From Bacteroidota bacterium (GTDB lineage Bacteria; Bacteroidota; Bacteroidia; Bacteroidales; F082), in the NCBI GenBank assembly GCA_009773165.1, contig WOUZ01000013.1, forward strand, positions 25,960 to 89,959: 64,000 nt of DNA, read 5' to 3'. Shown one piece after another: positions 33,592 to 43,790 of this stretch. Numbering within the stretch: position 1 is the first letter of the stretch; every line of letters begins with the position of its first letter. The notes under the pieces are model-generated. The model saw nothing but the letters and a program-made list of their open reading frames with translations. It did no database searches and had not been told where the DNA came from. The translations under genes and the position numbers were made by a program.

Positions 33592-34728
33592 ATGAATACA
33601 ATACAGGAAAAGTTTATCACCTTACGTGATATATCCTATAGCAAAGCTTTAATTTTGAAGATGCAGTTAGAAATGAGAGGTGTTAACTGCTTCATAACCA
33701 ATATTCAAGCAGGTGATTCAATAGTTGATATTCATTTAGAAGAAGCTTTCTCTGAGACAGCATTCAGGTTGCTTGAGGAGATGCAGCGAGGCCCGGCGAC
33801 TGACAAAGAAGTTGTGGTGAAACAACTTCGAAGTGTGCGTCGTATCCTTGTTCCGGTTGATTTTTCGGATAGGAGCATCAAGGCAGCTCATTATGCCCTT
33901 GAGCTTGCCCGCACTCTAAAAGCTGAAATTAAACTTTTGCATGTGTGGTTTAACAGCACAGGTGAGACCTTTATTTTCAATGAGATGTTTGCTTTTCAAA
34001 CCAATCTTGAACCTGTTATGCGCGAGATGGAACATCAGGCACTTCAGCAACTTACAGATTTAAGCGACAGCCTTATTCAACGGGTCCGGTCAGAAAGGAT
34101 GCGTGGAGTTAGTGTGAAAATCGATTTGGTGAGAGGCAGTACTGTTGATTCCATCCTTGATATAGCCCATGAATACCAACCAGGGCTAATTGTAATGGGA
34201 ACACGTGGAAAAAACCGGGATACCCTGCACATTATGGGAAGTACCACGTCCAAACTAATCGCTAAAAGTAAAGTGCCCGTAATGGTTATTCCCGAAGGGT
34301 ATGACATTAATCACTTTTATGCTCCACACCATCTTGCCTATATTACTCATTTTGACGACGATGATTTTTTTGCATTACATCGGCTGATGACTTTTATACG
34401 ACCATTTAAACCTAAGGTATATTGTCTTCACATTCAATCAGATATTGATCCCGTGTTTGATCGTTTACGCATGAGGCAGCTGCGTAATTATTTCCAGTCG
34501 TCTTATGCCACTGTAGACATTGAATGCGGATTAATTGAGACAGCTGATCCTGTTGAAGGCCTAGAAGCATTTGTAAAGGAAATGAAGATTGATGTGATAG
34601 CCATAATGATGCGCCGAAGAAACCTGTTGGAAAAATTATTGGAGCCCAGTTTAACAAAGCAGCTTCTTTTTCAAAGCACCACGCCCTTACTTGTTTTTCG
34701 CGAGACCAACGAAGCAACCGGGAAATAG
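33592..34728 (+). CDS. DUF2007-like domain fused to two universal stress protein domains
   Basis: 378 residues. Residues about 1-70 resemble the DUF2007 putative signal-transducing domain (FITLRDISYSKALILKMQLE, then SIVDIHLEEAF). The first USP domain (about 82-237) is complete: RILVPVDFSDRSIKAAHYAL and the nucleotide-loop pattern VMGTRGKNRD followed by STTSKLIAKSKVPVMVIP. The second (about 245-372) is more divergent and has no clear G-x2-G-x9-G(S/T) loop. USPs bind ATP or other ligands during stress and starvation. The gene is convergent with the acyltransferase, only 3 nt between stops. The three-domain arrangement is unusual to my knowledge. Confidence 0.82.
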   Translation: MNTIQEKFITLRDISYSKALILKMQLEMRGVNCFITNIQAGDSIVDIHLEEAFSETAFRLLEEMQRGPATDKEVVVKQLRSVRRILVPVDFSDRSIKAAHYALELARTLKAEIKLLHVWFNSTGETFIFNEMFAFQTNLEPVMREMEHQALQQLTDLSDSLIQRVRSERMRGVSVKIDLVRGSTVDSILDIAHEYQPGLIVMGTRGKNRDTLHIMGSTTSKLIAKSKVPVMVIPEGYDINHFYAPHHLAYITHFDDDDFFALHRLMTFIRPFKPKVYCLHIQSDIDPVFDRLRMRQLRNYFQSSYATVDIECGLIETADPVEGLEAFVKEMKIDVIAIMMRRRNLLEKLLEPSLTKQLLFQSTTPLLVFRETNEATGK

Positions 34729-34731
34729 CAA

Positions 34732-35850
34732 TTAAAAAACTTCTTCTTTTTTCCGGAGGCAACCAGCTCTGAAAGAGAGGCTTATGAAAGCAGTTATAGG
34801 CACAAGTAATGCAAAAATAAACAAGGCCAGCGGGCTATAAGTGATGAACCAAACCAATAATGCTTCAGCCACATAAAACAGGGGTGCCAAAAATATCATG
34901 GCGGCATATTTTATCGAATGTGACCAATGATCATCCTTCACAACTTTTTTTACCAGCCAGTGTATGAGCCTTACAAAAAGGAAATGGGGGATATATGCAG
35001 GTAAAAAAAGTATCCAGCCTAAAGTACAAAACAATTTCTTCGAAGTTTTAGGTTGATTAGTAATTTGATCCTGATTCAAATCCAATTGTTCAATAAAGGA
35101 ACGGTCGCTGATAAGCCGGTGGTATAAGTCTTTTTCACGAGCCGGCCGGTTTTTTACAGCCTGCGCTATCTGGTCATAGTTTTCGTTGGGGTCGATATGA
35201 ATAATCAGGCGTTGCATCGCAATTTTAAGGTCAGCCACAAGGGTATTCATGGCAACGGCGGCTTGCTTTTCATATAGACTTTGGTAGTCTCTTATGTGAA
35301 TAGGTTCGCCATAGTTTACGAGCAAATCGGTCCAGCTGCGAAAGTGATTTTCATATTGAAGCCCAACTGGAACGATCGTCAGTCCAGCCTGGAAGCCTGT
35401 CTCTTTTTCCAGATCAAATGCCATGCGGGCGATGCCTTTTTGAAGAGGACGAAGCGACCAGTGCCTGTCGTGGTTGCCTTCGGGGAAGATTAGAATTGTT
35501 TCGTTTTGCCTGAGCAGTTGCCGTGTGTGCTCCATGGCTTCGTCGTTTTTCTTCATATTTGCATGACCATCACGAAACCGATAGATGGGAAGCATCTGAA
35601 GTTTATTGAGCCAAAAACGAGCTATTGCACTGGCAAAAACACTGGCTCTTGTGATAAACCAAGGGTTTCGTTTGGATGATACAGCTATAACCAGCGCATC
35701 CATAAAAGCATTCTGATGGTTGATAGCAAAAATAACAGGACCTTGAAGCGGTACTTTCTCCTGATTGTGAATCTGAAAGCGTCGAAAGAAAAAATTGAAA
35801 CCAAAAAGAACATACACTTTAAGGAAACGATATAAAAGTCCGGGTTTCAT
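34732..35850 (-). CDS. PlsC-like glycerophospholipid acyltransferase
   Basis: 372 residues. The acyltransferase domain (about 20-240) has motif I NHQNAFMDAL, in which His and Asp are five residues apart (H-x5-D rather than H-x4-D), as in the yeast Gpt2/Sct1-like glycerol-3-phosphate acyltransferases; motif III is FPEGNHDRHWSLRPLQKG. Two or three membrane helices lie near the C-terminus (about 285-300 and 315-360). The enzyme probably acylates glycerol-3-phosphate or lysophosphatidate in membrane lipid synthesis; which is not clear. Confidence 0.85.
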   Translation of the reverse strand: MKPGLLYRFLKVYVLFGFNFFFRRFQIHNQEKVPLQGPVIFAINHQNAFMDALVIAVSSKRNPWFITRASVFASAIARFWLNKLQMLPIYRFRDGHANMKKNDEAMEHTRQLLRQNETILIFPEGNHDRHWSLRPLQKGIARMAFDLEKETGFQAGLTIVPVGLQYENHFRSWTDLLVNYGEPIHIRDYQSLYEKQAAVAMNTLVADLKIAMQRLIIHIDPNENYDQIAQAVKNRPAREKDLYHRLISDRSFIEQLDLNQDQITNQPKTSKKLFCTLGWILFLPAYIPHFLFVRLIHWLVKKVVKDDHWSHSIKYAAMIFLAPLFYVAEALLVWFITYSPLALFIFALLVPITAFISLSFRAGCLRKKEEVF

Positions 35851-35981
35851 AATTTTTAATTTGTTGTAACAATCAGTTTTGCATAGATAGAAAAAATCTT
35901 GCTTCGGTAAATAAACTTTTTACAAATGATCCACAATTTGGTGCAGCTTACAATCATGAATCAGCTCAGAACCCAAATAAA

Positions 35982-37160
35982 TCAGGCTTTTGGAAGGGTA
36001 AGAGTGAACGTACTTCCTTTGCCTTCTTCACTTTCAACACCCAGACTTCCATTCATGCGTTGAGTCATATCAAAGCTTAAAACCAGACCAAGACCGGTGC
36101 TTTGCTCACCTTCGGTTCCCGGTCGGGAAACTTTTTCGTTTATGCGGAAGAGTTTGTTTTGCAGAGCTTTATTCATGCCAATTCCTGAATCTTTCACCGA
36201 AACAGCAATTTCATGGGCGGTTTCTTCAACTTGAATAACAACTTTGCCACCGGCAGGAGTAAATTTAATGGCGTTGGAAATTAAGTTACGCAAAACCATA
36301 TCCACCATACCTTGATCTGCTTTCGCTTTAGCCGGGCTGCCTATTTTTTGAGTGATGGTGATGTCTTTTTTCATGACTACACTTTTCTGTAGCTCAACAG
36401 CATTTGAGATAGCTATGGATAGGTCGACAGGCTGCAATTTTGTTTTGAGAGTCCCCATTTGAAGCTGAGCCCAATTAAGCAGGTTTTCAAGAAGTTTATT
36501 CATATTAGTGGCAGCATCATGAAGGGCAGCGATAAACGCAGATATTTCCTCAGGGCTCAGTTCATTGAAGCGTGTAAACAATAGTTCTGTTGCCATCAGG
36601 CATCCATTGAAAGGATTACGCAAATCGTGCGAGATGATTGAGAAGAACCGGTCTTTTTCGGCGTTTAGTTTAGCAAGTTTCTCAGCATCTTTTTTAATAA
36701 TCTCTTTTGATTCAGTTAGTTCCTGATTGAGTTTGAGAAGGGCATTGTTGTTTTCGGAAAGCTGATTTCGCATCCTTTTCAGTTCAATATGTGTTTCAAC
36801 ACGTGCCAAAAGCTCTTCACTTTTGAAAGGTTTGGTTATATAGTCCACAGCACCCATTGCAAAGCCTTTGACAATATCCGAAAGTTCGGATTTTGCCGTA
36901 AGGAAAATTACCGGAAGATCAACAATATCAGGATTTTTCTTGATTGTTTCGAGCACTTCATATCCACTCAATCCGGGCATCATAATATCGAGCAGTAAAA
37001 GATCCGGCTGTTTGATACCAAGATATTTGAGGGCATTTTCTCCGGAGTTGGCCACAACAACTTTATATCCTTTTCCAGAAAGCAAGCTGGAAATTAACTG
37101 AAGGTTTCTGGGATTATCATCCACGGCCAGAATGGTAGGAGTAATTTCCATAATTTTCAT
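35982..37160 (-). CDS. Response regulator-histidine kinase hybrid (REC-HisKA-HATPase)
   Basis: 392 residues. An N-terminal receiver domain (about 7-125) has VDDN, phospho-acceptor Asp in LLLLDIMMPG, FLTAKS and YITKPF. A coiled coil (about 125-165) leads to HisKA with ISHDLRNPFNG (phospho-His) and an ATPase domain with NLISNAIKFTPAGG, DSGIGMNK and GLGLVLS. A receiver that feeds a kinase places this protein in the middle of a phosphorelay. It is third in a run of three kinases, 16 nt downstream of the second, with no DNA-binding output in the cluster. Confidence 0.92.
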   Translation of the reverse strand: MKIMEITPTILAVDDNPRNLQLISSLLSGKGYKVVVANSGENALKYLGIKQPDLLLLDIMMPGLSGYEVLETIKKNPDIVDLPVIFLTAKSELSDIVKGFAMGAVDYITKPFKSEELLARVETHIELKRMRNQLSENNNALLKLNQELTESKEIIKKDAEKLAKLNAEKDRFFSIISHDLRNPFNGCLMATELLFTRFNELSPEEISAFIAALHDAATNMNKLLENLLNWAQLQMGTLKTKLQPVDLSIAISNAVELQKSVVMKKDITITQKIGSPAKAKADQGMVDMVLRNLISNAIKFTPAGGKVVIQVEETAHEIAVSVKDSGIGMNKALQNKLFRINEKVSRPGTEGEQSTGLGLVLSFDMTQRMNGSLGVESEEGKGSTFTLTLPKA

Positions 37161-37176
37161 TTGTTAAATAGTTGAA

Positions 37177-39585
37177 TCACAATGATTTTGACTGCAGCTG
37201 AAGCTGTTGGATAAGGTCAGCGAGTTTGGATATGTGCATGTGATAGTTTTCAAAGTCAAATTTTGTTTTATCTTCTTTGAGTTTATCAAGAAGTTCAATA
37301 ACCTGATTTAAAGCAAATTGACGGGCTATGAACTCCAATTCACTGATAAAACTACTAAGCAGGTCGATATCCATAAAAATCTTTAACTGACTGAGCATTT
37401 GCATTAGATCACGCTCTTCGAAAGCAGCTATAAAACCATTGATTTGTCCGATACTGATATTTATTCCATTTTCCTGTTTAGGCAGCGGATCGGTGGTTAG
37501 AGTAATTAATTCATGTGGCAGGTATTTGATCAGGATAGTCACTAAATCATTTCTGCTAATAGGTTTTCGCACATAATCGCTGAATAATTTCCTGATCCGG
37601 CTTTCGTCGTGCTTCATCGAAGAAGCGGTAAAAGCAATAATGGGAATGTGCATGGTTACTGGCTGTTGGCGCAAAATTTCGGTAGCGTCATACCCATTCA
37701 TTTTTGGCATTCGAAGGTCCATCAACACCAGATCAGGTTGGTACAATGTACAAATGTCAACGCCTTCAATACCACTTTTGGCTTCCAGAACCTCCAGCTT
37801 ATGTGCCTTGAGGAAGCTTTTAACTAACTCACGGTTGAATTCAACATCGTCAACCACCAAAATTTTAGAGCCAACAAATTTTACCTCACAGGCTGACCAA
37901 TCGAATTCGTCTTTTGTTTCTTGCCTGGCCTCCGAAGGTTTCACAGCAAAAAGCTTCAAGGTAAACGTACTACCTACATCTTCAATACTTTGTACATTCA
38001 GTTGACCTCCCATTATCTGAACAAGTTTTTGGGAGATGGCAAGGCCTAATCCTGTCCCGTCATATTTTCGTGTATTACTTCCTTCAACCTGGAAGAAGGA
38101 CTGGAAGATTTTGTGGATTGATTTTTCCGGAATTCCGATACCTGTGTCCTGAATGCTAATTGAGATATCGAAGCCGGTATTCTCCGTTTCGTTGAGGTCA
38201 AAACCGACTTTAACATTAACGCCCCCTTCATGGGTAAACTTTACCGCATTACCAATTAAATTAAAAAGCACCTGTCGCAGTCGTACATCGTCGAGTAGCA
38301 GATGTTCAGGGAATCCTTGCTGTAACTCAACCTGCAGGTAAAGATTCTTTTCGGACGCCTTCGATTTAAATACTTGTGTTATCTCATTGAAAACAATCTC
38401 CATATTTACCGGCTCTTCATTTATTTCAAGTTGGCCGGATTCGATTTTTGACAGATCGAGAATATCGTTGATAAGTGAAAGAAGCGTTTTACCACTGGTA
38501 AGCACCGCATTGAGATAAGCCTTATTTTGATCGTTTTCGGCTGTATTGTGTAAAATTTCGGAGAATCCCAGAATGGCATTCATAGGGGTTCTGATCTCGT
38601 GACTCATAGTAGCCAGAAACTCCGACTTGGCATTATTTGCTTCTTCGGCTACTCTTCGGGCTTCAATAATTTCAGTCTCAAACTTGGCCCTGTTGATTGT
38701 CCCAGAAATTATTTCACCTGCCAGACGAAGCAATGCTATATGTTCATCACTCCATTCCCTTTGCTTTTTTACTGCATCAAAACCTATGAAACCATACAGT
38801 TTGTTGCCATAAAACATTGGAAGTGCTAAAAGTGATATAATGCCCTGAGGTTCAAGAATTTCTTTTTCTGCTGCGTATTCAGGATCAATTTCAGCAATAA
38901 GTGGTATGTAGACATATTCGTTAAGGGCAAACTTTTCTTTCCATCGGGGAACGAGGTCGAAAGGAATTCCCTGAAGGTTTTCAATCTCCGGTGAGATGTC
39001 TTCGCTGCACCATTCATAGGTGTTGTTTACAACGTCTTCTTCGATGTTGTGCTCAAAAATATAAACCCTGTCAACCTGAGCATAGTCACCCAAACGCTGA
39101 AGAGTGATATTGATAACTGAATGAACATCATCAACACCTGATTTTACCAACATCGTTGAGAAGTTGATAATTAAATCGTGCAATTCGTTGAGGGATGCCA
39201 GCTGTGCTTCACTTTTTTTTAGAGCAGCCATCTTCTCGCCTGCATTAAAAACCATTGCAGTTCCTTTGATCAAATCACCCTCACAATGATTACATTGACC
39301 TTTGATTTCCATCCAGTCTTTTCCGGTTAGAAAAAAGCTGAAATCCCAACTCTGGTGTTTAGTTTCTGAGGCAAATAGTGTTTCTTTGAAAGAGTCGGCA
39401 ACGGCAGAGCCAAGCAGTTCCATAAATGCTGCTTGATTTGTTTCGAACACATGTGAAGGAATTCCCAACATGAGTTCTGATAAGTCATTCAGACAGGTGA
39501 ACTGCAGACTCTTTTTGACAAGATCGGCTTTATATTCAAAAAGGAAAGCCGGAAATTCCTTTTCTGTTATCAACTTGGAGTTCAT
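37177..39585 (-). CDS. Hybrid histidine kinase (PAS-like, GAF, HisKA, HATPase, REC)
   Basis: 802 residues. A PAS-like N-terminal domain (about 1-130) and a GAF domain (about 145-300) precede HisKA with ATMSHEIRTPMNAILGF and an ATPase domain with NLIGNAVKFTHEGG and GTGLGLAIS. The receiver (about 570-690) has VVDDVEFN, phospho-Asp in LVLMDLRMPKMNGY and DYVRKPI. The last 110 residues are helical without a clear Hpt motif. Its ATG directly abuts the upstream stop codon (TAA then ATG, no gap), so it is translationally coupled to the 1343-residue kinase. The GAF domain is a close paralogue of the GAF in that kinase. Confidence 0.92.
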   Translation of the reverse strand: MNSKLITEKEFPAFLFEYKADLVKKSLQFTCLNDLSELMLGIPSHVFETNQAAFMELLGSAVADSFKETLFASETKHQSWDFSFFLTGKDWMEIKGQCNHCEGDLIKGTAMVFNAGEKMAALKKSEAQLASLNELHDLIINFSTMLVKSGVDDVHSVINITLQRLGDYAQVDRVYIFEHNIEEDVVNNTYEWCSEDISPEIENLQGIPFDLVPRWKEKFALNEYVYIPLIAEIDPEYAAEKEILEPQGIISLLALPMFYGNKLYGFIGFDAVKKQREWSDEHIALLRLAGEIISGTINRAKFETEIIEARRVAEEANNAKSEFLATMSHEIRTPMNAILGFSEILHNTAENDQNKAYLNAVLTSGKTLLSLINDILDLSKIESGQLEINEEPVNMEIVFNEITQVFKSKASEKNLYLQVELQQGFPEHLLLDDVRLRQVLFNLIGNAVKFTHEGGVNVKVGFDLNETENTGFDISISIQDTGIGIPEKSIHKIFQSFFQVEGSNTRKYDGTGLGLAISQKLVQIMGGQLNVQSIEDVGSTFTLKLFAVKPSEARQETKDEFDWSACEVKFVGSKILVVDDVEFNRELVKSFLKAHKLEVLEAKSGIEGVDICTLYQPDLVLMDLRMPKMNGYDATEILRQQPVTMHIPIIAFTASSMKHDESRIRKLFSDYVRKPISRNDLVTILIKYLPHELITLTTDPLPKQENGINISIGQINGFIAAFEERDLMQMLSQLKIFMDIDLLSSFISELEFIARQFALNQVIELLDKLKEDKTKFDFENYHMHISKLADLIQQLQLQSKSL

Positions 39586-42500
39586 TTACTCGTACTGTTT
39601 TTTAATAAGTTCTTTGAGGTCGTCAGCTGTAAAGGGTTTCGAAATGTAATCGCTGCAACCTGCGGCAATACAGGCATGACGGTCATCGTTAGCTGCATAG
39701 GCAGTGACAGCAATAATGGGTAAATGTTCATTGCTTTTTCTGATAATTCGTGTTGCTTCGAGGCCATCCATAATGGGCATTTTGATGTCCATCAGCACAA
39801 GATTTATATCAGGATTATCTTTGACCAATTGCACAGCTTCCTCACCATTTTGTGCATAAAGCAGGTTATAACCTGAATTTTTTAGTATTCTTTTCACATA
39901 AAGTACATTAAGAACCTCATCCTCAGCAATTAAGATAGTAGGTGCTTTTTCGTTCTTTATGGTTTCTCTTACAATTGTTTCTTTACTTGTCTGATCCATT
40001 GAGGGTAATTTAATCGTAATGACAGTTCCTTCATTTTGTCCGCTTTGCAATTCAATCTGGCCTCTTAACAACTCAGTGAGACCTTTCACTATAGTTAAGC
40101 CCAATCCGCTGCCTTCATATTTACGCGTGCTCGAGTTATCTTCCTGCATGAAAGGTTCAAAGATTTTGTTTTTGGCTTCTTTTGAGATTCCGATTCCACT
40201 ATCTTCCACACGTATTATGAGTTCATTTTTCTTAATGCCATATCCAAACCTTACATATCCTTTTTGTGTGTATTTGATGGCGTTACCAACCAATTCGGCA
40301 GTAATTTTCTGCAACATTCCCATGTCCGATTTTATAGTGGAATGTTTTGAATCCTCTTCAACGAACATTTCCAGCTTTAAATTTTTGGATTTTGCTTCAA
40401 ATTCATGTTTCCGGTAGATGTCTTGCATAAGTGCCTTAATATCAACCATTTCAGGGTGGACGATCATGTTTTCCGACATGAGCAGCGAGACATCCATAAT
40501 GTCGTTGATGGTGTCGGTAAGTCGCGATACACTGGTATTCATTGCTGCGACAAATTCTGTTTTATCCTCAACCGAAAGGCTGTCGTCGGTTAGAAACTGA
40601 GCAAAACCAATAATTCCGTTCAAAGGTGTTCTCACTTCATGCGAAACGTTGTTGAGGAAGGCAGTTTTCAGCCTGTCGCTTGCCATCGCTTTTTCTTTCT
40701 GGATATCCAGTTCAGTGTTTTTGGCTATGATTTCTTCGTTTTGCTGACGGAGTAAGTTGTTGAGAGTAAGGAGTTGCTCGTTTTGTTTTTGCAGGATTTC
40801 TTTGTTCTGAATAAGCAGGCTATCGGTTCGTTGCCGGATTTTTAAATTTGTAAGTAGTTCTGAGAAAATGCGAAGCAGAGAGAGTTCAGAATCGGTAAAC
40901 GAGCGTTCGGATTTAACAGCATCAAAGCCCACATAACCGAGACAGTTTTTGCCCTCCATGAGCGGAATAGTGATAAGTGATTGTATTCCCTGAGGTTCGA
41001 GAATTTGTCGGAGATTTTCATCGGGGTTCAAATCTGCAACAACGGGTATATGGGTCATACGGCCTTTTCGGTGGGCACTAACCCATTCGGGGAGAACGCT
41101 GTTAGGAATTCGTTGTAGCTCAGCAATAGCCGGAAGTGTGTCCTCGGAACACCATTCAAAGGTATTCGACATGGAGTCGCTATCCCAGTCATAATCAAAA
41201 ATATACACGCGATCAACCCCTGCAAAAGAGCCTATTTCACCAAGCGCATTGTTTATTTCTACCTCAATTTGATTTACAGGTAGATTGATAAAACGTGTGG
41301 CGAGCATAGTTAGCATCCGCATAAGCTCATTATTGAAAACCAATTCGGATTCAAGCGTTACAAGGGCAGTAGTGTCGCGCACTACCGAAACAACCTTATC
41401 ATTACTCATTGGGCTGAGACGTGCTTCAAAATGACTGATATGATCATCAACAAAAAAGTCAAATGAAACAACAACAGTTTCATTCGCACTCAAACTTAAC
41501 TGGATAGCATCTTCAATACGCTGAGCTTGTTCAATTCCAAATATTTCGCGCACATGTTGACCTTTTTTGGGTTGATAAGCCTGATGAGGGAATAAGTTTT
41601 GATTGATATAAAAATCAATATACCTTCCGTTTCTGTCAAGAATAAAAATCATATCTGGCATCGAAGCCAGTATGGCTTGTAATTGTTCGCTTGTCTCGAC
41701 AAGTTTTTGAGCAGCCTTTTTCTGCTGCGTAATATCGATCATAACACCCACAGTTCCAATCATTTCCATGGATGAAGAGAATAGTGGCGATGCTGAAACA
41801 GAGAAGGTATTCAGGCTGCCATCGCTGTGGTAAAACTCAGCTTCATACTGATCAATAATGCCATTGAAACGCTGAAACGTTTTTTCTGTCATCAGGTTGT
41901 AAGTGGCTTCAGGAACATAGTTGCTGAAAGGCTTTCCAAGAATTTCTTCTTTAGAATAGCCTAACAACTTTGCCAATGTTTCATTGGAGAAAACGATACG
42001 TTCTTCCAGATCAACAATTGCAATACCGGCGTTCGCATTTTCGGCTACAGCTCTGTAGCGCGATTCACTTTCAAAGAGCGCACTCATTGCTTTGTTATGC
42101 GCAGTTGTATCAATCAGTGTGAGCTGAACAAGGTCTTTTTCATAAATTGACAAACGGAATGTGTGAACTCTCGCATCCCAAATCAGACCTGTATATGACC
42201 GGAAATGACAGTCAAAGGTTTTATCGTTGGCTTTGGAAATCAATTCGAGCTTTTCTGCAATCTGTTGCCGGTTAAAATACAGGTCATCTTCATTTTCAGG
42301 GGGCAGCAGCTCTCCAACATTTTTTCCAACCAGGTCGTTCCTGTTTTTGCAGCCAAAAGCTGCAAGGGCAGCATTATTTAAATCAAATACATTTTGATTT
42401 CCTTCTTCAATAACGAGCACAGGTACAGGCGAGTCGTAATAAAGAGTTCGGATATAAGCCTCGTTTTCGAGTAAGGTAAGTTCTGCTTTTTTAATATCGG

Positions 42501-43617
42501 TAATATCATGATGTATAGCTCCCAGCAGGTACTGATCGCTGTATTCAACCGGAAATAAAGTGGTAGATAGCAACCGTCGGGCACCGTCTTTTTTTACAAT
42601 TTCCGACTCCATGGGCTGTCCGATATACTGGTTATCTTGTTTTTGAAGGATAGATTTAATACGATTTTTTACCTGTTCAAGTCCTCCGGGTACCGATTTC
42701 TGAAAAGGGGTCCCCATGTCAAACATCACATCCCAGATAAATTTATCCTCTACATCGTCATAGGTGTAGCCGGTGATTTTACTTTGGCTTCTGTTCCAGA
42801 GAATGATACGACCTTCTTCATTAATGAGTACTATGCCTTCATCGCTTTGCTCGATGACACTACGGAATCGCGCTTCGCTTTGAGCCAAAGCTATTTCATT
42901 TAGTTTTGAGGAGCAAATATCACGTGAGAGAGCAATATATTTGAACTGACCCGCCTCATCGTTACGTTTTATTGAAAGTTCGAACCAGGCTGGGACGCCG
43001 TCTTTGTCGAGGCGGTATGTTTTTCCGATGGAAGAACCTTTGCTGTCAGCCTCGTCAAGTGCCTCATTGATTATTTGTGTTACATCGTCAGGTAAAAATT
43101 CGCTACATTTTTTCCCCAGAAAAACAGATGGCGGTGTTACCAGCATCTGATCTGAAGGTGCGTGATAGCCAACAATTTGCCTTTCATGATCAAGCACAAA
43201 AAGGAGGTCGGGGATTGCATCGAGCACTTCTTCATGATAAGCGTCTTTAAGCAGGTTTTTAGTATCCTGACTTGTTGTTTCCTGATATAACCAATGCTGC
43301 TGACCATCCTGATCCAGACGCGTCATGCTCATATGCAATGTGAGTGGACTTTCATCAGCCTTTTTTAAGAGTAAAGTATCAAAAGCCTGAATGGATTCGC
43401 CTTTACTGAAAAGATTACGACTGCTTCCTGATAACAGATAATCAGCCAGACTTTTTCCGATTAGTTGCTCTGAAGACAGTTGCAATGCCTGAGCAAATGC
43501 AGGGTTAACGTAGGTAAAACAGTCGGTGTGATCCAATACAAACACATTGCTTGTGATGGCATCAAGTATCAACTTAAAACTGTTTTTTTGATGATCAGTG
43601 CTATTGGCTGTGTTCAT
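39586..43617 (-). CDS. Multi-PAS hybrid histidine kinase (6 PAS, GAF, HisKA, HATPase, REC)
   Basis: 1343 residues. By eye I count six PAS domains (about 10-120, 130-240, 250-375, 385-505, 515-635, 640-760), a GAF domain (about 775-935) and a coiled coil (about 940-1000). HisKA has NVSHEVRTPLNGIIGF, the ATPase NAIKYTQKGYV and GSGLGLTI, and the receiver (about 1220-1340) IAEDEVLN, phospho-Asp in LVLMDIKMPIMDG and YISKPF. No membrane segment is evident, so sensing is probably cytoplasmic. It heads the three-kinase operon. The signal is unknown; PAS/GAF stacks commonly bind small molecules or redox cofactors. Confidence 0.92.
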   Translation of the reverse strand: MNTANSTDHQKNSFKLILDAITSNVFVLDHTDCFTYVNPAFAQALQLSSEQLIGKSLADYLLSGSSRNLFSKGESIQAFDTLLLKKADESPLTLHMSMTRLDQDGQQHWLYQETTSQDTKNLLKDAYHEEVLDAIPDLLFVLDHERQIVGYHAPSDQMLVTPPSVFLGKKCSEFLPDDVTQIINEALDEADSKGSSIGKTYRLDKDGVPAWFELSIKRNDEAGQFKYIALSRDICSSKLNEIALAQSEARFRSVIEQSDEGIVLINEEGRIILWNRSQSKITGYTYDDVEDKFIWDVMFDMGTPFQKSVPGGLEQVKNRIKSILQKQDNQYIGQPMESEIVKKDGARRLLSTTLFPVEYSDQYLLGAIHHDITDIKKAELTLLENEAYIRTLYYDSPVPVLVIEEGNQNVFDLNNAALAAFGCKNRNDLVGKNVGELLPPENEDDLYFNRQQIAEKLELISKANDKTFDCHFRSYTGLIWDARVHTFRLSIYEKDLVQLTLIDTTAHNKAMSALFESESRYRAVAENANAGIAIVDLEERIVFSNETLAKLLGYSKEEILGKPFSNYVPEATYNLMTEKTFQRFNGIIDQYEAEFYHSDGSLNTFSVSASPLFSSSMEMIGTVGVMIDITQQKKAAQKLVETSEQLQAILASMPDMIFILDRNGRYIDFYINQNLFPHQAYQPKKGQHVREIFGIEQAQRIEDAIQLSLSANETVVVSFDFFVDDHISHFEARLSPMSNDKVVSVVRDTTALVTLESELVFNNELMRMLTMLATRFINLPVNQIEVEINNALGEIGSFAGVDRVYIFDYDWDSDSMSNTFEWCSEDTLPAIAELQRIPNSVLPEWVSAHRKGRMTHIPVVADLNPDENLRQILEPQGIQSLITIPLMEGKNCLGYVGFDAVKSERSFTDSELSLLRIFSELLTNLKIRQRTDSLLIQNKEILQKQNEQLLTLNNLLRQQNEEIIAKNTELDIQKEKAMASDRLKTAFLNNVSHEVRTPLNGIIGFAQFLTDDSLSVEDKTEFVAAMNTSVSRLTDTINDIMDVSLLMSENMIVHPEMVDIKALMQDIYRKHEFEAKSKNLKLEMFVEEDSKHSTIKSDMGMLQKITAELVGNAIKYTQKGYVRFGYGIKKNELIIRVEDSGIGISKEAKNKIFEPFMQEDNSSTRKYEGSGLGLTIVKGLTELLRGQIELQSGQNEGTVITIKLPSMDQTSKETIVRETIKNEKAPTILIAEDEVLNVLYVKRILKNSGYNLLYAQNGEEAVQLVKDNPDINLVLMDIKMPIMDGLEATRIIRKSNEHLPIIAVTAYAANDDRHACIAAGCSDYISKPFTADDLKELIKKQYE

Positions 43618-43790
43618 ACCTTTGGATATTATTCTTTACCGGACTAGCTGAAGGACTGATTGAAATGTTATTCGATTTCAATTGGTGGGTAAAAATAATA
43701 AAAACAATTGCCTCATCAAAATTTATGCAATGATTTGTTCCTGAAAGTGGAATAAAGCTCTAAAAGTAACCATTTTCCGCGTAAGAGGCG

